Shown piece after piece: positions 17,081-26,646 of a stretch of DNA of 64,000 bases. The notes below the pieces were generated by a model. It saw nothing but the letters and a program-made list of their open reading frames with translations. It was not told the DNA's origin and ran no database searches. The translations under genes were made by a program, and so were the position numbers. Source of the stretch: Clostridiales bacterium (GTDB taxonomy: Bacteria > Bacillota > Clostridia > Christensenellales > Aristaeellaceae); NCBI GenBank assembly GCA_012729115.1, contig JAAYDR010000017.1, positions 1 through 64,000 of the forward strand. The letters are read 5' to 3'. Within the stretch, counting starts at the first letter, position 1; each line of letters starts with the position of its first letter.

Positions 17081-17088
17081 GAACCGGT

Positions 17089-17904
17089 TTATTGAACCTG
17101 CTCTACAGGAATCCAGGCGCGAACTATGCCGAGCTCGCTGCAGTCAAATTCGGCAAACACCCATCCATTCTCTTCGAAGAAAACCTGCAATGGGGTGCCT
17201 TGGCCTATTTGCGCCTGGTCAAAGGAATCATATTTCATCCCCGGACCAAACCGCGGTGTCAGCGTCTCCAGGGTGTAAGCGGGATACCCCTCCAGGCTGA
17301 CGCTGGGAACCCACTTTAAGCTATGAAAGATGGACGTTTGAAAATAGACGCGTCTGTTTCCCACTGTGGTATAGCTCAAATCCGCCAAAACATAGTCGCC
17401 TTCGATAAACAGCGCCTGTATGCTTTCAATTTTATATGATTTGTAGGCACCGGCACCATGATAGGTGCGGCTGGGACCGCAGCGGGACTGATACCGTTTG
17501 TCCTCCGGCAGCGGATAAACCGATACAGTGATGGACTCGTATTCCATTTCCGGCCAAGCCGCAGCGGCTACACCAGCGGTGGGTGCCGGTGCCGGCGTTT
17601 CACTGTCCGGAAAGAAGAAGGAAAGCTCATAGGTTAAATCCGTCTTCATCCAATTTCCATGGCTGTCCTGCTCATAGAATGTTGCATACGCAGCCCCGCT
17701 GTTCCTGATGCGCAATGTCCAGTAAATGGCTGTGGCGGTTTCCTTCTTTGCGCTCACCGAGCTGATGACTTCTCCATTATCATCCATCAGCATGAGCCCA
17801 TACACCGCCGGTTCCGTGGTAAAGACCAAATATGATTCCGACAGCGCCATCGGGGGAATGGCAAGAAGGACAACCAAAACCATCGCAAGAATCCACTTTT
17901 TCAT
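17089..17904 (-). CDS. Secreted protein with two SH3-like domains
   Basis: A 271-residue exported protein with a signal peptide at residues 1-22 (cleavage after ALS or similar). A beta-rich N-terminal domain (about 25-105), a Pro/Ala-rich linker (105-118) and two C-terminal SH3b-like repeats follow; each contains a GP-x-x-x-Y element (RCGPSRTYHG and RFGPGMKYDS) and an aromatic core ending VFAEFD or similar. SH3b repeats usually bind cell wall. No enzymatic domain is visible. Confidence 0.65.
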   Translation of the reverse strand: MKKWILAMVLVVLLAIPPMALSESYLVFTTEPAVYGLMLMDDNGEVISSVSAKKETATAIYWTLRIRNSGAAYATFYEQDSHGNWMKTDLTYELSFFFPDSETPAPAPTAGVAAAAWPEMEYESITVSVYPLPEDKRYQSRCGPSRTYHGAGAYKSYKIESIQALFIEGDYVLADLSYTTVGNRRVYFQTSIFHSLKWVPSVSLEGYPAYTLETLTPRFGPGMKYDSFDQAQIGQGTPLQVFFEENGWVFAEFDCSELGIVRAWIPVEQVQ

Positions 17905-18041
17905 TTTCTTTCCCTCCGGAATATTCCGCTCAAAGAAGAATACAAACGATCAGCATTGATGCAGCGCATCATCACATGCGCCATCCTACAGCCTGTATTG
18001 TACCATTGGGAAGTGATAAACACAAGCTTGGCCAGACAACC

Positions 18042-18078
18042 CAAAAACAGCAGAGCCGGGGCTTTCGCCCCGGCTCTG
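18042..18078 (-). terminator. Rho-independent terminator of the lsr operon
   Basis: CAGAGCCGGGGC-TTTC-GCCCCGGCTCTG (18051-18078) is a 12-bp stem; on the minus strand it is followed by CTGTTTTTGG, giving a U-tract. It lies just after the lsrF stop codon. Confidence 0.8.
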
Positions 18079-18111
18079 TGCATCCGGTTGGATTATCAGG
18101 GAAGATTATTC

Positions 18112-18990
18112 TTAGTGCGTCAGGTCCTCAAAGAACTCCCACGCCTGCTGATCCGTATACCCTTCATGAACAATCTTCCGGATTGCCTGGACCATCTCCA
18201 CGCTGTGATCGCTCTGGAAGATATTCCGGCCCATGTCCAAGCCCCGGGCTCCGCCCTGGATGGACTTATACGCCAGGTTCAGCGCTTCCCTCTCGGGGAG
18301 CTTCTTTCCGCCGGCCACCACGATGGGCACCGGGCAAGCCGCCACAATCTCCTCAAAGTTGTCGCAATAGTAGGTCTTGACCAACTGCACACCCATTTCG
18401 GCCACGATGCGGGTGGCAAGCTTGAAGAAGCGGTCCGTGCGCTCCATGTCCTTGCCCACGGCCACCACGCCCAGGGTGGGAATGGAGTAGCGGAAGCCCG
18501 CGTTGATGACCCGGCTCAGGTTATCGATGCTGGACAGCTGTCCGTCCGCGCCGATGAAGGTTTGAACGGCCATACAATCCGCGTTCATACGGATCGAGTC
18601 CTCGATATCCACAGCCACCACCTCGTGGCTCAGGTCTTCATTGAGCATGCTGGAGCCGCTGGAGACGCGCAGGGCGATGGCCTTGCGGTTGTCCGCGGGC
18701 ACGCAGGTCCGCAGAGCCCCCCGGGTGCCCATGAGGCAATCCACATAGGGCAGGAGCTTGGGGATCACGATGTCCAGACGTTCCAACCCGGCGGTGGAGC
18801 CCATGAAATAGCCGTGGTCAAAGGCGAACATAACCGTGTTTCCGCTCTTGGGATCGAAAATGTTGGCCAGGTGCTTCTTCATGCCCCAGTCCAGGCTGTT
18901 GGCACCTTTGACGTAGAATCCGCCCTGATTGGCGAAAGGCTCCTGAACGTGATAATCCTTGGCAACCTTGAGTCCGTCTTGATCTGCGAT
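18112..18990 (-). CDS. lsrF: 3-hydroxy-5-phosphonooxypentane-2,4-dione thiolase (LsrF), ATC start
   Basis: A class I aldolase-fold protein that acts late in AI-2 breakdown, transferring acetyl from phosphorylated AI-2 to CoA. The Schiff-base lysine is in VKTYY (Lys205 in a 292-residue product). AGGKKLPERE and DMGRNIFQSDH match LsrF strongly. The only ATG (18882) would remove 36 residues that align with the LsrF N-terminus, including KGANSLDWG. In frame there is no ATG, GTG or TTG before the upstream TAG; ATC at 18990 lies nine bases after GGAGG and gives 292 residues against 291 in E. coli. ATC is therefore the likely start. Confidence 0.85.
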   Translation of the reverse strand: MADQDGLKVAKDYHVQEPFANQGGFYVKGANSLDWGMKKHLANIFDPKSGNTVMFAFDHGYFMGSTAGLERLDIVIPKLLPYVDCLMGTRGALRTCVPADNRKAIALRVSSGSSMLNEDLSHEVVAVDIEDSIRMNADCMAVQTFIGADGQLSSIDNLSRVINAGFRYSIPTLGVVAVGKDMERTDRFFKLATRIVAEMGVQLVKTYYCDNFEEIVAACPVPIVVAGGKKLPEREALNLAYKSIQGGARGLDMGRNIFQSDHSVEMVQAIRKIVHEGYTDQQAWEFFEDLTH

Positions 18991-19047
18991 GGGAATCTAC
19001 CTCCTTCAATTGTCGAAGGGAAACACAAATGCTGCTTTGGGCCGCCC

Positions 19048-19109
19048 CGGCGGAGTGTCCGCCGCAGGCAACCATGGGCGGAGGCCGCGCCGCCAGGCAC
19101 AGCCTCCGC
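19048..19109 (-). repeat. Two stem-loops downstream of lsrB
   Basis: CGGCGGA-GTG-TCCGCCG (19048-19064) and GCGGAGGC/GCCTCCGC (19078-19085 with 19102-19109) lie between lsrB and lsrF. They lack U-tracts, so message stabilisation or partial attenuation is more likely than full termination. Confidence 0.55.
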
Positions 19110-19123
19110 GAAACCACGGATGA

Positions 19124-20185
19124 TTAGAAGTTGTAGTTGTCCATGTTCTCCACGGTGAACACCACGCGCTCGGGGAGCAGCACCACACCGCTGTCCTCGG
19201 CAGTGTAGGCGTTGGGATCCAGAACGGTGTTGGGCTCAACCGTCACGGTGCCGATTTCGGGCACATCGATGACGTCGCCAACCTTGATCTCCTGGCCGCT
19301 GGCCAGCAGGTTCGCCAGGTAGCAGCCCAGGGCGCCCTGAACCTTGCAATCCCACAGACCCCAGCGGGTCAGGATGCCGGCACGGCAATAGTCCTTCATG
19401 CTGTTGGGAGCGGCGAAACCAACGATGGAAACCTTGGTGGCGTCCAGCCCCAGGTTCTGAGCGGCCTGCGCCTGACCGGGCAGAGCAGTGGAGTCGTTGC
19501 AGATGATGCCGTCGATGTCAGCGTAGGTGGTCAGAATGGACTCGCCCACGGTGATGGCCTTCTCGGCGTCCTGCTCGGAGTAGTAGTTGTCGGGGAACAC
19601 GTTGATCCAGTTGGGGTACTTCTCGGCGATGTACTGCTCACCGGCCACATGCCAGCTGTTCTGGTCGGTTACGGTCGCCTGGCTGTAGTGCCACACGTAC
19701 TTGATGGCGTCCTTCTCGATGTCCTTGCCGCGCTCGGTGAGGCTGGTAGCCAGCATATCCACCAGCATCTGGCCCAGCTGCTCAGGGGTGCCCTGGCTGA
19801 CCATGATGGCGCGACGCTCGGGGTTGGAGTCGGAGTCCCAGGTGGTGACGACTAGGCCAGCCTCAGCGGCTTCCTTCAGAGCGTCGTCCACGCCGGCGGC
19901 ATCAACGGTGGAGATGCAGATGGCGTCCGCGCCGCTGGTGATGGCATTCTGGATGATGGCCACCTGGTTGGCAGCAGAAGCTTCGGGGTTGCCGTCGTAG
20001 GTGACGGTGAAGCCGTTCTTAGCAGCAAATTCCTGAGCGCCCACGTTGGCGGACTCAAAGAAGGCGTTGCCGGAGAGCTTGGGGATGAAGACGACGTTGA
20101 TGTTTGCGGCTGAAGCGGAAGCCATCATGGCCACGCACAGCGCAAGGGCCATCATGGCAGCCAGGAGTTTGGAGAACCTTTTCAT
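19124..20185 (-). CDS. lsrB: AI-2 (autoinducer-2) binding protein LsrB
   Basis: A 353-residue exported binding protein with a signal peptide (1-26, MASASA) and no lipobox. It aligns with LsrB throughout, including the C-terminal GVVLLPERVVF. Residues matching the AI-2 ligands of Salmonella LsrB are Lys36 (IPKL), Asp117 (TWDSD), Asp174 and Gln175 (TVTDQN) and Pro236 (ALPGQ); the position equal to Ala222 is Gln238. It hands AI-2 to LsrCD. The start at 20185 follows GGGAGGG. Related sugar-binding proteins differ at several of these positions. Confidence 0.88.
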   Translation of the reverse strand: MKRFSKLLAAMMALALCVAMMASASAANINVVFIPKLSGNAFFESANVGAQEFAAKNGFTVTYDGNPEASAANQVAIIQNAITSGADAICISTVDAAGVDDALKEAAEAGLVVTTWDSDSNPERRAIMVSQGTPEQLGQMLVDMLATSLTERGKDIEKDAIKYVWHYSQATVTDQNSWHVAGEQYIAEKYPNWINVFPDNYYSEQDAEKAITVGESILTTYADIDGIICNDSTALPGQAQAAQNLGLDATKVSIVGFAAPNSMKDYCRAGILTRWGLWDCKVQGALGCYLANLLASGQEIKVGDVIDVPEIGTVTVEPNTVLDPNAYTAEDSGVVLLPERVVFTVENMDNYNF

Positions 20186-20255
20186 TGCGATACCCTCCCA
20201 ATTTGATTTATTTCTTACACGCAATAAGCGCGCAAGGGGTCTTTGTAACAGACAA

Positions 20256-21272
20256 TCAGCTACCGCCGACCATCTTTTGCCGCCGTTTGCGGCTGAATAA
20301 CTTGCGGAGCTTGGGGTTGGTGCCGGCAAAGCGGAAGGACACCGTCAGCACCAGCAAAATGCCCACCGGAATGTCCAAATACTGGGTGGAAAGGCCGTTG
20401 AGGCTCAGGCCGATCCTCAGGAATCCCACCGCCAGCGCAGCCAGGGCCGAGCCAATGACGCCGCCGCTGCCGCCCAGGTTGCTGGTGCCTCCCAGCACAA
20501 CGGCGGTGATGATGGGCAAGGTGTACTCGGCACCCATATCCGCCTTGGCTGTGCCCAGGTATGCCGTCAGCAGAACACCAGCGATGGATGCGCTCAGGCC
20601 GGAGAGCATGTAGGTGGACATCACCACCGCGCGGGTGTTGATGCCGCTGAACTCTGCCGCGTTGACATTGACCCCGCACAGAAATATCTTGCGGCCGTAG
20701 TTGGTGCGGTGGAGCAGAATGTAGCTGAGGATCACCAGAACCAAGAAGATCACAAACTGCATGGGTACGGCACCAAAGAGCTCGGTTTTGCTGAGGGCCC
20801 GGAAGGCGGCGGGGAAATCGCTGATTCCCTGATACGCCGCGTTGGAGCTCATGTTGGAAACCGCCAGGGCCATGCCGGAGTAGAGGAAGGAGCCGCCCAG
20901 CGTGATGACCATGGGCTGCACCCCCGTGTACGCCACGAAGAATCCGCTCAGCGCTCCGCACAGCGCACCGGCAACCAGCGAGAGGACACATGCCACAAAA
21001 ATGTTCAGCCCTGCGTCATGCCACAGCACACCCACCATGATGCTGGTCAGCCCCACGATCGAGCCGGCCTGGATGTCGATGCCGCCGGTAATCATCACAA
21101 AGGTGACAAACAGGGAGATGATGCACACCGGCACAAACTGGTTAAGCCCGCTGAAGAGGCGCTTGATGTTCAGAAACTTCGGGTTCAGGGTGCCAAACAC
21201 GACAAACTCCACCAGGATTACCAGCACCAGGATGGTTTCCCAGCGCAGGAAGAGCTTCTTTACCTTATTCAT
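20256..21272 (-). CDS. lsrD: AI-2 importer permease LsrD
   Basis: A 338-residue permease of the RbsC/BPD_transp_2 type with eight to ten hydrophobic segments. Conserved features are the MITGGIDIQAGSIVGL segment near the N-terminus and the GGTSNLGGSGGVIGSALA coupling loop. The ATG at 21272 overlaps the end of lsrC by 8 bp. It forms a heterodimeric channel with LsrC. Confidence 0.88.
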   Translation of the reverse strand: MNKVKKLFLRWETILVLVILVEFVVFGTLNPKFLNIKRLFSGLNQFVPVCIISLFVTFVMITGGIDIQAGSIVGLTSIMVGVLWHDAGLNIFVACVLSLVAGALCGALSGFFVAYTGVQPMVITLGGSFLYSGMALAVSNMSSNAAYQGISDFPAAFRALSKTELFGAVPMQFVIFLVLVILSYILLHRTNYGRKIFLCGVNVNAAEFSGINTRAVVMSTYMLSGLSASIAGVLLTAYLGTAKADMGAEYTLPIITAVVLGGTSNLGGSGGVIGSALAALAVGFLRIGLSLNGLSTQYLDIPVGILLVLTVSFRFAGTNPKLRKLFSRKRRQKMVGGS

Positions 21273-22284
21273 GCGCTGCCGCCCCCTTTTCCCCATCGGT
21301 AGCATGCTGGGTTCTGGCTGCCAGGCGCAGCCGTCTGGCCTGCTCAACCGCACGCCTGCGGATAAGCGCGTCGGATACGACGATGATGATGAGCAATACG
21401 CCGGTTATGGTATCGTCATAATTGGAGGAAAAGCCGATGAACACCAGCACCCTGCTTATGGAGGCCATGATGGCCGCGCCCACCCCGGCGCCTAAGACTG
21501 TGCCTACGCCGCCGGTGAGGCTGATGCCGCCCAGCACGCAGGCCGCGATAACCTTCATCTCGTAGCCGTTGCCGGCGATAGGTGTCACAAAGCCCACCCG
21601 GCTTACATACAGTGCGCCGCCCACAGCCGCCAGAATGCCGCACAGGGCAAAGGAAGCGAACTTGGTCATGTCCACGGGAATGCCCAGCAGTGTGGCTCCG
21701 CCGATGTTGTCCCCCACCGCGGCCATGTAGCGGCCCCGCTTGGTGCGGGTCAGGATCAGGTGGGCTCCTACAATCAGCAGGATTGCACCCAGGTAGAAAT
21801 AGGTAATGCTGCCAAAGAGCCTGCCTTGGGAAAGGTTCTTAAAATCAAAGGGGATGTTTTCCACCCATTTTCCATTGGTATACACATAAATAAGCCCGCG
21901 AACGATGCCGTTGATGCCCAGGGTCATAATAATGGAAGGAATCTTCAGCACGGTGACACCAAAGCCGTTGATCAGGCCAATGGCCAGCCCGATGGCCAGG
22001 GCCGCGCCGATGGCCAGGAGCCAGGGCTGGCCGTCCCGGATCATGGAACCGGAGACCGCCGCCGCCATGCCCAAGGTTGCGCCTACGGAGACATCGATCT
22101 CACCGGTGATGATGACCAACGCCACACCGACGGCCACCACCGTGTACACGACGCTGCTGTTGAGGCACAACCAGATGTTCCCCGGTGACAGAAAGGCCGG
22201 ATTGATGGCTCCCACCCCAAGGAACATAAGGATGATGAAAGCCACCGCCGTGATTTCCCGGGAATGCAGAAGCTTCTTAAGCAT
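21265..22284 (-). CDS. lsrC: AI-2 importer permease LsrC
   Basis: A 339-residue membrane protein of the same permease family. It has the IITGEIDVSVGATLG segment and the coupling loop GGISLTGGVGTVLGAGVG. The ATG at 22284 follows GGGAG and overlaps lsrA by 8 bp, so the ATPase and both permeases are translationally coupled. Order lsrA-lsrC-lsrD-lsrB-lsrF equals the classical lsr operon. Confidence 0.88.
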   Translation of the reverse strand: MLKKLLHSREITAVAFIILMFLGVGAINPAFLSPGNIWLCLNSSVVYTVVAVGVALVIITGEIDVSVGATLGMAAAVSGSMIRDGQPWLLAIGAALAIGLAIGLINGFGVTVLKIPSIIMTLGINGIVRGLIYVYTNGKWVENIPFDFKNLSQGRLFGSITYFYLGAILLIVGAHLILTRTKRGRYMAAVGDNIGGATLLGIPVDMTKFASFALCGILAAVGGALYVSRVGFVTPIAGNGYEMKVIAACVLGGISLTGGVGTVLGAGVGAAIMASISRVLVFIGFSSNYDDTITGVLLIIIVVSDALIRRRAVEQARRLRLAARTQHATDGEKGAAAHE

Positions 22285-23797
22285 TTTGAGCACTCCCTTC
22301 CGCAACGCCAAAGGCGGCCGCCATCAGGTTGTCCTGGCTGATATCGCATTTGGCAAACTCATGGTTGATGCGCCCGCAGTACATGGTGACAGCCCGGTCG
22401 CTGAGTTCCACAATTTCCTCCATGTCCGAGGATATCAACAGGATCGCGACCCCCTGCTCCTTGAGCTGCTCGATGATGGTATACACATCGCCCCGGGCCG
22501 CCGCGTCAATGCCGCGGGTGGGTTCGTCCAGAATCAGCACCTTGGGGCCGGTAGACAGGCATCGGGCAATGACCACCTTCTGCTGGTTGCCGCCCGAGAG
22601 AGATACGATGAGCTGGTCCTGACCTGTTACCTTGGTGCGGAAGGCTGTGATGAACTTATCGGTGATCCTGCGCTCCTCCCGGAAGTTGATGAAGCACTTG
22701 GACATGTTGTCCAGGTTGGCGGCGGTGGTGTTGGCAGCCACGTTGCTGATGCGGAAGATGCCGTTTAAAAATCGGTCCTCGGCTACGTAATTGAGGCCTG
22801 CCTCCAGCATCTTGCGTGTGGAAAGGCCGGTTACGTCCTTGCCCTGGATCAGGACCTTGCCGCTGATCACCGGGTAGCGGCCAAAAACCGTGGTGGCCAG
22901 CTCCGTTCGTCCCGCGCCTACCACACCGGCCAGGCCCAGAATCTCTCCAGGATATACCTTCAAACTAACATCGCTAAACCCATACCCGGTGAGATGCTCG
23001 ATGGAGAGGGCAGGCTGGAGGCCTTCGTAGGACACATTCTTACAGCTGAACTGGTTGTTGGTGATTTCCACATTGGAGGGCAGCAATCCCGCCACCAGCA
23101 TTTCCCGTGTGAAATCGGAGACCGGGCCGTTTAGGGTAATCATTCCGTCCCGCATGATGAGCACCCGGTCGGCAATTTGAAATACCTCGGTCAGGCGATG
23201 GGTGATATAGATGATGCTGATGCCCTTGGCTTTCAGATCCTCTACGATCTTGAAAAGGCTCTGCACCTCATTGAAGGTGAGGGAACTGGTGGGTTCGTCC
23301 AAAATAAGCAGCCGGGCGTCCCGCATCAGCCCCCGCAGAAGCTCCACCAACTGCTGCTCCGCAATGGACAGCGTGGCGGCCTTTCGGCTTAAATCCATCT
23401 TCCAGCCCAAGTGGTCCAGCAGCGTGATGAGCCTTCTGTGCAAGTCGGAGCTTTTTTCCATAAAGCCCATGAGCACGTTTTCCTCAACGGTCATATTGGG
23501 AAAGAGCATGGGCTCCTGAGGCACCAGGTAAATTCCCGCGGCCAGGGAAGCGGAGGGCTTGCCCAGTTTGGCGGCCTTTCCTTCCAGAAAAACCTCGCCG
23601 TCATCGGGCTGATAAATGCCCATGATGATTTTCACCAGGGTGCTCTTGCCGGCTCCGTTGCCACCAATCAGCGCCACCACGGAGCCTTTGGCAATGTCCA
23701 TGTCGATGCCCTTGAGCACGCTGTTGGACCCGAAGGCCTTGGTGATACCCCGCACCGAGAGCATGGCATCTTCCGGCAGCCGTATTGCTTCACTCAT
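22277..23797 (-). CDS. lsrA: AI-2 importer ATPase LsrA
   Basis: A 506-residue double ABC cassette of the sugar-importer type. The first half has Walker A GGNGAGKST and signature LSIAEQQ; the second has a diverged Walker A (GVVGAGRTE), signature LSGGNQQK and Walker B VLILDEPTRGID. The degenerate second Walker A is normal in RbsA/LsrA proteins. The ATG follows GGGGG; an in-frame TTG directly before it is less likely. First gene of the minus-strand lsr operon. Confidence 0.9.
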   Translation of the reverse strand: MSEAIRLPEDAMLSVRGITKAFGSNSVLKGIDMDIAKGSVVALIGGNGAGKSTLVKIIMGIYQPDDGEVFLEGKAAKLGKPSASLAAGIYLVPQEPMLFPNMTVEENVLMGFMEKSSDLHRRLITLLDHLGWKMDLSRKAATLSIAEQQLVELLRGLMRDARLLILDEPTSSLTFNEVQSLFKIVEDLKAKGISIIYITHRLTEVFQIADRVLIMRDGMITLNGPVSDFTREMLVAGLLPSNVEITNNQFSCKNVSYEGLQPALSIEHLTGYGFSDVSLKVYPGEILGLAGVVGAGRTELATTVFGRYPVISGKVLIQGKDVTGLSTRKMLEAGLNYVAEDRFLNGIFRISNVAANTTAANLDNMSKCFINFREERRITDKFITAFRTKVTGQDQLIVSLSGGNQQKVVIARCLSTGPKVLILDEPTRGIDAAARGDVYTIIEQLKEQGVAILLISSDMEEIVELSDRAVTMYCGRINHEFAKCDISQDNLMAAAFGVAEGSAQNA

Positions 23798-23858
23798 CAA
23801 ATTGAACCCCCATTGGACTAAACAAATGTTTCAACTTCGCCTTTTTATTCCTGGTGAC

Positions 23859-23887
23859 ATCATACCCGATCTCTCTACATTTGTCAA
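23859..23887 (-). promoter_or_regulatory. Promoter of the lsrACDBF operon
   Basis: On the minus strand TTGACA (23882-23887), 17 bp, TATGAT (23859-23864): near-perfect consensus. The surrounding gene-free stretch 23801-24134 holds this promoter and the divergent lsrR promoter; no clear LsrR palindrome was identified. Confidence 0.7.
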
Positions 23888-24041
23888 CGCCCATGACAAA
23901 AAATTTTCATCATCCCTTTGCCAGGCCGCTGGAATCCATTCATTTTTCGGAGGATTTCTCATTGAAGGCCTTGCCATTTTTGGCGATTGTGACCATATTG
24001 TGCGGCGTTGTGCCCAGCTGCACATGTTCATTGAATAGTGA

Positions 24042-24071
24042 TTGACAATGCATCCAAGATGGTGATATACT
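24042..24071 (+). promoter_or_regulatory. Promoter of the lsrR-lsrK operon
   Basis: TTGACA (24042-24047), an 18-bp spacer and TATACT (24066-24071). Divergent from the lsrA promoter, so LsrR bound between them could control both arms. Confidence 0.65.
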
Positions 24072-24134
24072 ACTTCCACAGAATACATTTATTTTTTAGT
24101 CGAACTTTTGTAACATTGATTCAGGGGGTGTCAC

Positions 24135-25058
24135 ATGGACTACGAAGAATCGCTGATGATCAAAATCGCGTGGTACTATTATTTTGAGAATTTGACCCAG
24201 CAAAGCGTGGCCGACACCCTGGGAATCACCCGCATGCGGGTAATCAGGCTGCTGGAAAAGGCGCGGCAGACCGGCATCATCCAGTTTCACCTGCGCAAGG
24301 ACGGCGAAAACCGTATGAAGCTGGAGCGGGGTCTCATGGACGCATATGGGCTGAAAGACGCCTTTATCGTGCCTTCCTCCCAGGACAAAAGCCAGATCAA
24401 CGCTGGGATCGCAGAGGCTGCCAGCATGTACATCACCGAGCGCCTCACAGAACATAGCCTCATTAATATGGGCTATGGGGACACCCCAAGCCGCATTCTC
24501 AACAACCTGGCGACTTTGGCGGAGCGGCCCATTACCTGCGTTTCGTTAACCGGAGGGGTCAGCTACTACCTGCCCGATACCCGCAGCAACGTATTCAATG
24601 CCAAGCTGCACCTGATTCCCACCCCGCTATTAGCCAGCAGCAAGGAGATGGCGGACGCCATGCGCCAGGAGGCCAGCGTCATGGAGGTCAGCCGCATGAT
24701 CTCCCTGGCTCAGCTCACCGTGGTGGGCATCGGGGCCATGCACGAGACGGCAACCATCTTCAAGACCGGCATCCTCAACCGCAATGATTTCCTTTATTTA
24801 CAGATGCAGGGGGCTGTGGGCGATCTCCTGAGCCATTTTTTTGATAAGGATGGCAACCTGATCGAGACCCCCCTGGAAAGCCGGCTGATCAGCACGTCCC
24901 TTACCAAACTGAAGGAACTGCAAAACGTAATTGGCGTGGCTGCCGGGGACGTGAAGGTGGATGCCATCCGCGCCGCCCTCAAGGGAGGATACCTGGACGT
25001 GCTGATCACCGACGACCGCACCGCAAGCCGGCTTTTGGATGAGGATAAGGAGGTATAA
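24135..25058 (+). CDS. lsrR: SorC-family regulator LsrR
   Basis: A 307-residue SorC/DeoR-type regulator. The HTH (QQSVADTLGITRMRVIRLLEKARQ region, residues 18-42) is followed by a sugar-binding domain with the GGVSYYLPD and QGAVGDLL segments. In characterised systems LsrR represses lsr genes until phospho-AI-2 binds. It lies divergent to lsrA and three bases upstream of lsrK, fitting this role. Confidence 0.87.
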   Translation: MDYEESLMIKIAWYYYFENLTQQSVADTLGITRMRVIRLLEKARQTGIIQFHLRKDGENRMKLERGLMDAYGLKDAFIVPSSQDKSQINAGIAEAASMYITERLTEHSLINMGYGDTPSRILNNLATLAERPITCVSLTGGVSYYLPDTRSNVFNAKLHLIPTPLLASSKEMADAMRQEASVMEVSRMISLAQLTVVGIGAMHETATIFKTGILNRNDFLYLQMQGAVGDLLSHFFDKDGNLIETPLESRLISTSLTKLKELQNVIGVAAGDVKVDAIRAALKGGYLDVLITDDRTASRLLDEDKEV

Positions 25059-25061
25059 GAA

Positions 25062-26627
25062 ATGACGAAGCAATACTTAATGGCCATCGACGCGGGCACC
25101 GGAAGCGTCCGGGCCGTACTGTTTGACACCCATGGAGCTCAGATAGGTTGCGTCCAGCAAGAGTGGACCCATCAGGAAGACCCCCGCTATCCCGGCAGCA
25201 TGGATTTTGACTGGGTGAACGGCTGGGACCTGGCCAGAGGGTGCATCCGGAATGTCTTGAAGGAAACAGGCGTCGCTCCCCAGGACATAGCGGCGGTAAG
25301 CACCACCTGCATGCGGGAGGGCATTGTCCTCTACGATGCCCAGGGCATCGAGCTTTGGGCCTGCGCCAACGTGGACGCTCGCAGCAACGATGAGGTAGCC
25401 CAGCTGATTGCCATGAACCCCGAGCTGGAGAAGGAAATCTACGCCATCTCCGGCCAGACCTACGCCCTGGGAGCCCTGCCCCGCATCCTGTGGGTGAAGA
25501 ACAAGATGCCGGATCTCTATGAAAAGGTTGCCACGGTGGGCATGTTCAACGACTGGCTCATCTACAAGCTCACAGGCGTCCTGAAGGTGGAGCCCAGCAA
25601 CGGCAGCACCACCGGCATCTTTGATCTTAGGAGCCGTGCCTGGGACAGTGCCATCATGACAAAGGTGGGCCTGAAGGATGGCATCTTCCCTCCTGTGGCC
25701 GAGTGCGGTGAGCCGGTGGGCAAGGTCAATGAAAAGGGCGCCGCGGACACAGGTCTGGCGGTGGGCACATTGGTGGTGGCCGGGGGTGGGGACGCCCAGC
25801 TGGGATGCATCGGCGTAGGCGTAGTGGACCGCAGCCAGGCCGCTGTGTTCGGCGGCAGCTTTTGGCAGTACGAGTTTAACACCGATCAGGCCGGAACCGA
25901 TCCCAAGTGCCGGGTGCGGGTCAACTGTCACGCTGTTCCCGGCATGTGGCAGTACGAAGCCATCGCCTTTAAGCCCGGCCTGGCCATGCGTTGGTACCGG
26001 GACGCCTTCTGCCAGGATGAAATCCGCCGGGCGAAGGAACTGGGCACGGACCCCTACGTACTTATGAATGCGGAGGCGGAAAAGATTCCCGCCGGCTGCT
26101 ACGGCATGATGTGCGCCTTCAGCGATGTGATGAACTTCATCTCATGGAAGCACGCAGCCCCCACCTTCACGAATTTTGACTTTGACCCGGAGCGCTTCAA
26201 CAAGTATACTTTCTACCGCGCCATCATGGAAAACAGCGCCATGATTACCAAGGGTCATCTGGAGCTGGTTTTGGAAGCCACCGGCAACGCCCCCCAGGAG
26301 ATCGTATTTGCCGGCGGGGCCAGCAAGGGCGGGGTCTGGTGCCAGATACTGGCGGATGTGCTGGGCCTACCTGTGAAGGTCCCCCTGGTCAAGGAAGCCA
26401 CGGCCTTGGGTGCGGCGATTCTGGCCGGGCATGGGGCCGGCATCTATCCCGACATCGCCCAGGCTGCCCGGGAGCTGGTCCGCTGGGAGCGCACCTACCA
26501 GCCCAATGCGGAAAATCACAAGCGCTACGAAGAGATGTACGCGCCCTGGCGCGAGGTATATCAAGCTCAGCTTGCCCTGAGCGACCGCGGCCTGACCCGC
26601 TATATGTGGGTTGCACCCGGACTGTAA
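25062..26627 (+). CDS. lsrK: Autoinducer-2 kinase LsrK
   Basis: A 521-residue FGGY-family carbohydrate kinase. Its N-terminus (LMAIDAGTGSVRAVLFD) holds the phosphate loop, and the second domain has FAGGASKGGVWCQILADVLG, the FGGY signature. Length and gene context agree with LsrK (530 residues in E. coli), which phosphorylates AI-2 in the cytoplasm and traps it. The RBS is AAGGAGG overlapping the lsrR end. Alone it could be a xylulokinase-like enzyme; context decides. Confidence 0.87.
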   Translation: MTKQYLMAIDAGTGSVRAVLFDTHGAQIGCVQQEWTHQEDPRYPGSMDFDWVNGWDLARGCIRNVLKETGVAPQDIAAVSTTCMREGIVLYDAQGIELWACANVDARSNDEVAQLIAMNPELEKEIYAISGQTYALGALPRILWVKNKMPDLYEKVATVGMFNDWLIYKLTGVLKVEPSNGSTTGIFDLRSRAWDSAIMTKVGLKDGIFPPVAECGEPVGKVNEKGAADTGLAVGTLVVAGGGDAQLGCIGVGVVDRSQAAVFGGSFWQYEFNTDQAGTDPKCRVRVNCHAVPGMWQYEAIAFKPGLAMRWYRDAFCQDEIRRAKELGTDPYVLMNAEAEKIPAGCYGMMCAFSDVMNFISWKHAAPTFTNFDFDPERFNKYTFYRAIMENSAMITKGHLELVLEATGNAPQEIVFAGGASKGGVWCQILADVLGLPVKVPLVKEATALGAAILAGHGAGIYPDIAQAARELVRWERTYQPNAENHKRYEEMYAPWREVYQAQLALSDRGLTRYMWVAPGL

Positions 26628-26646
26628 TATATGGAGGGGAATCGGT

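Noticed and set aside
25062-26627. Xylulokinase
   Set aside because: The FGGY kinase fold alone would allow it, but its position with lsrR and opposite lsrACDBF, and its length, favour LsrK.
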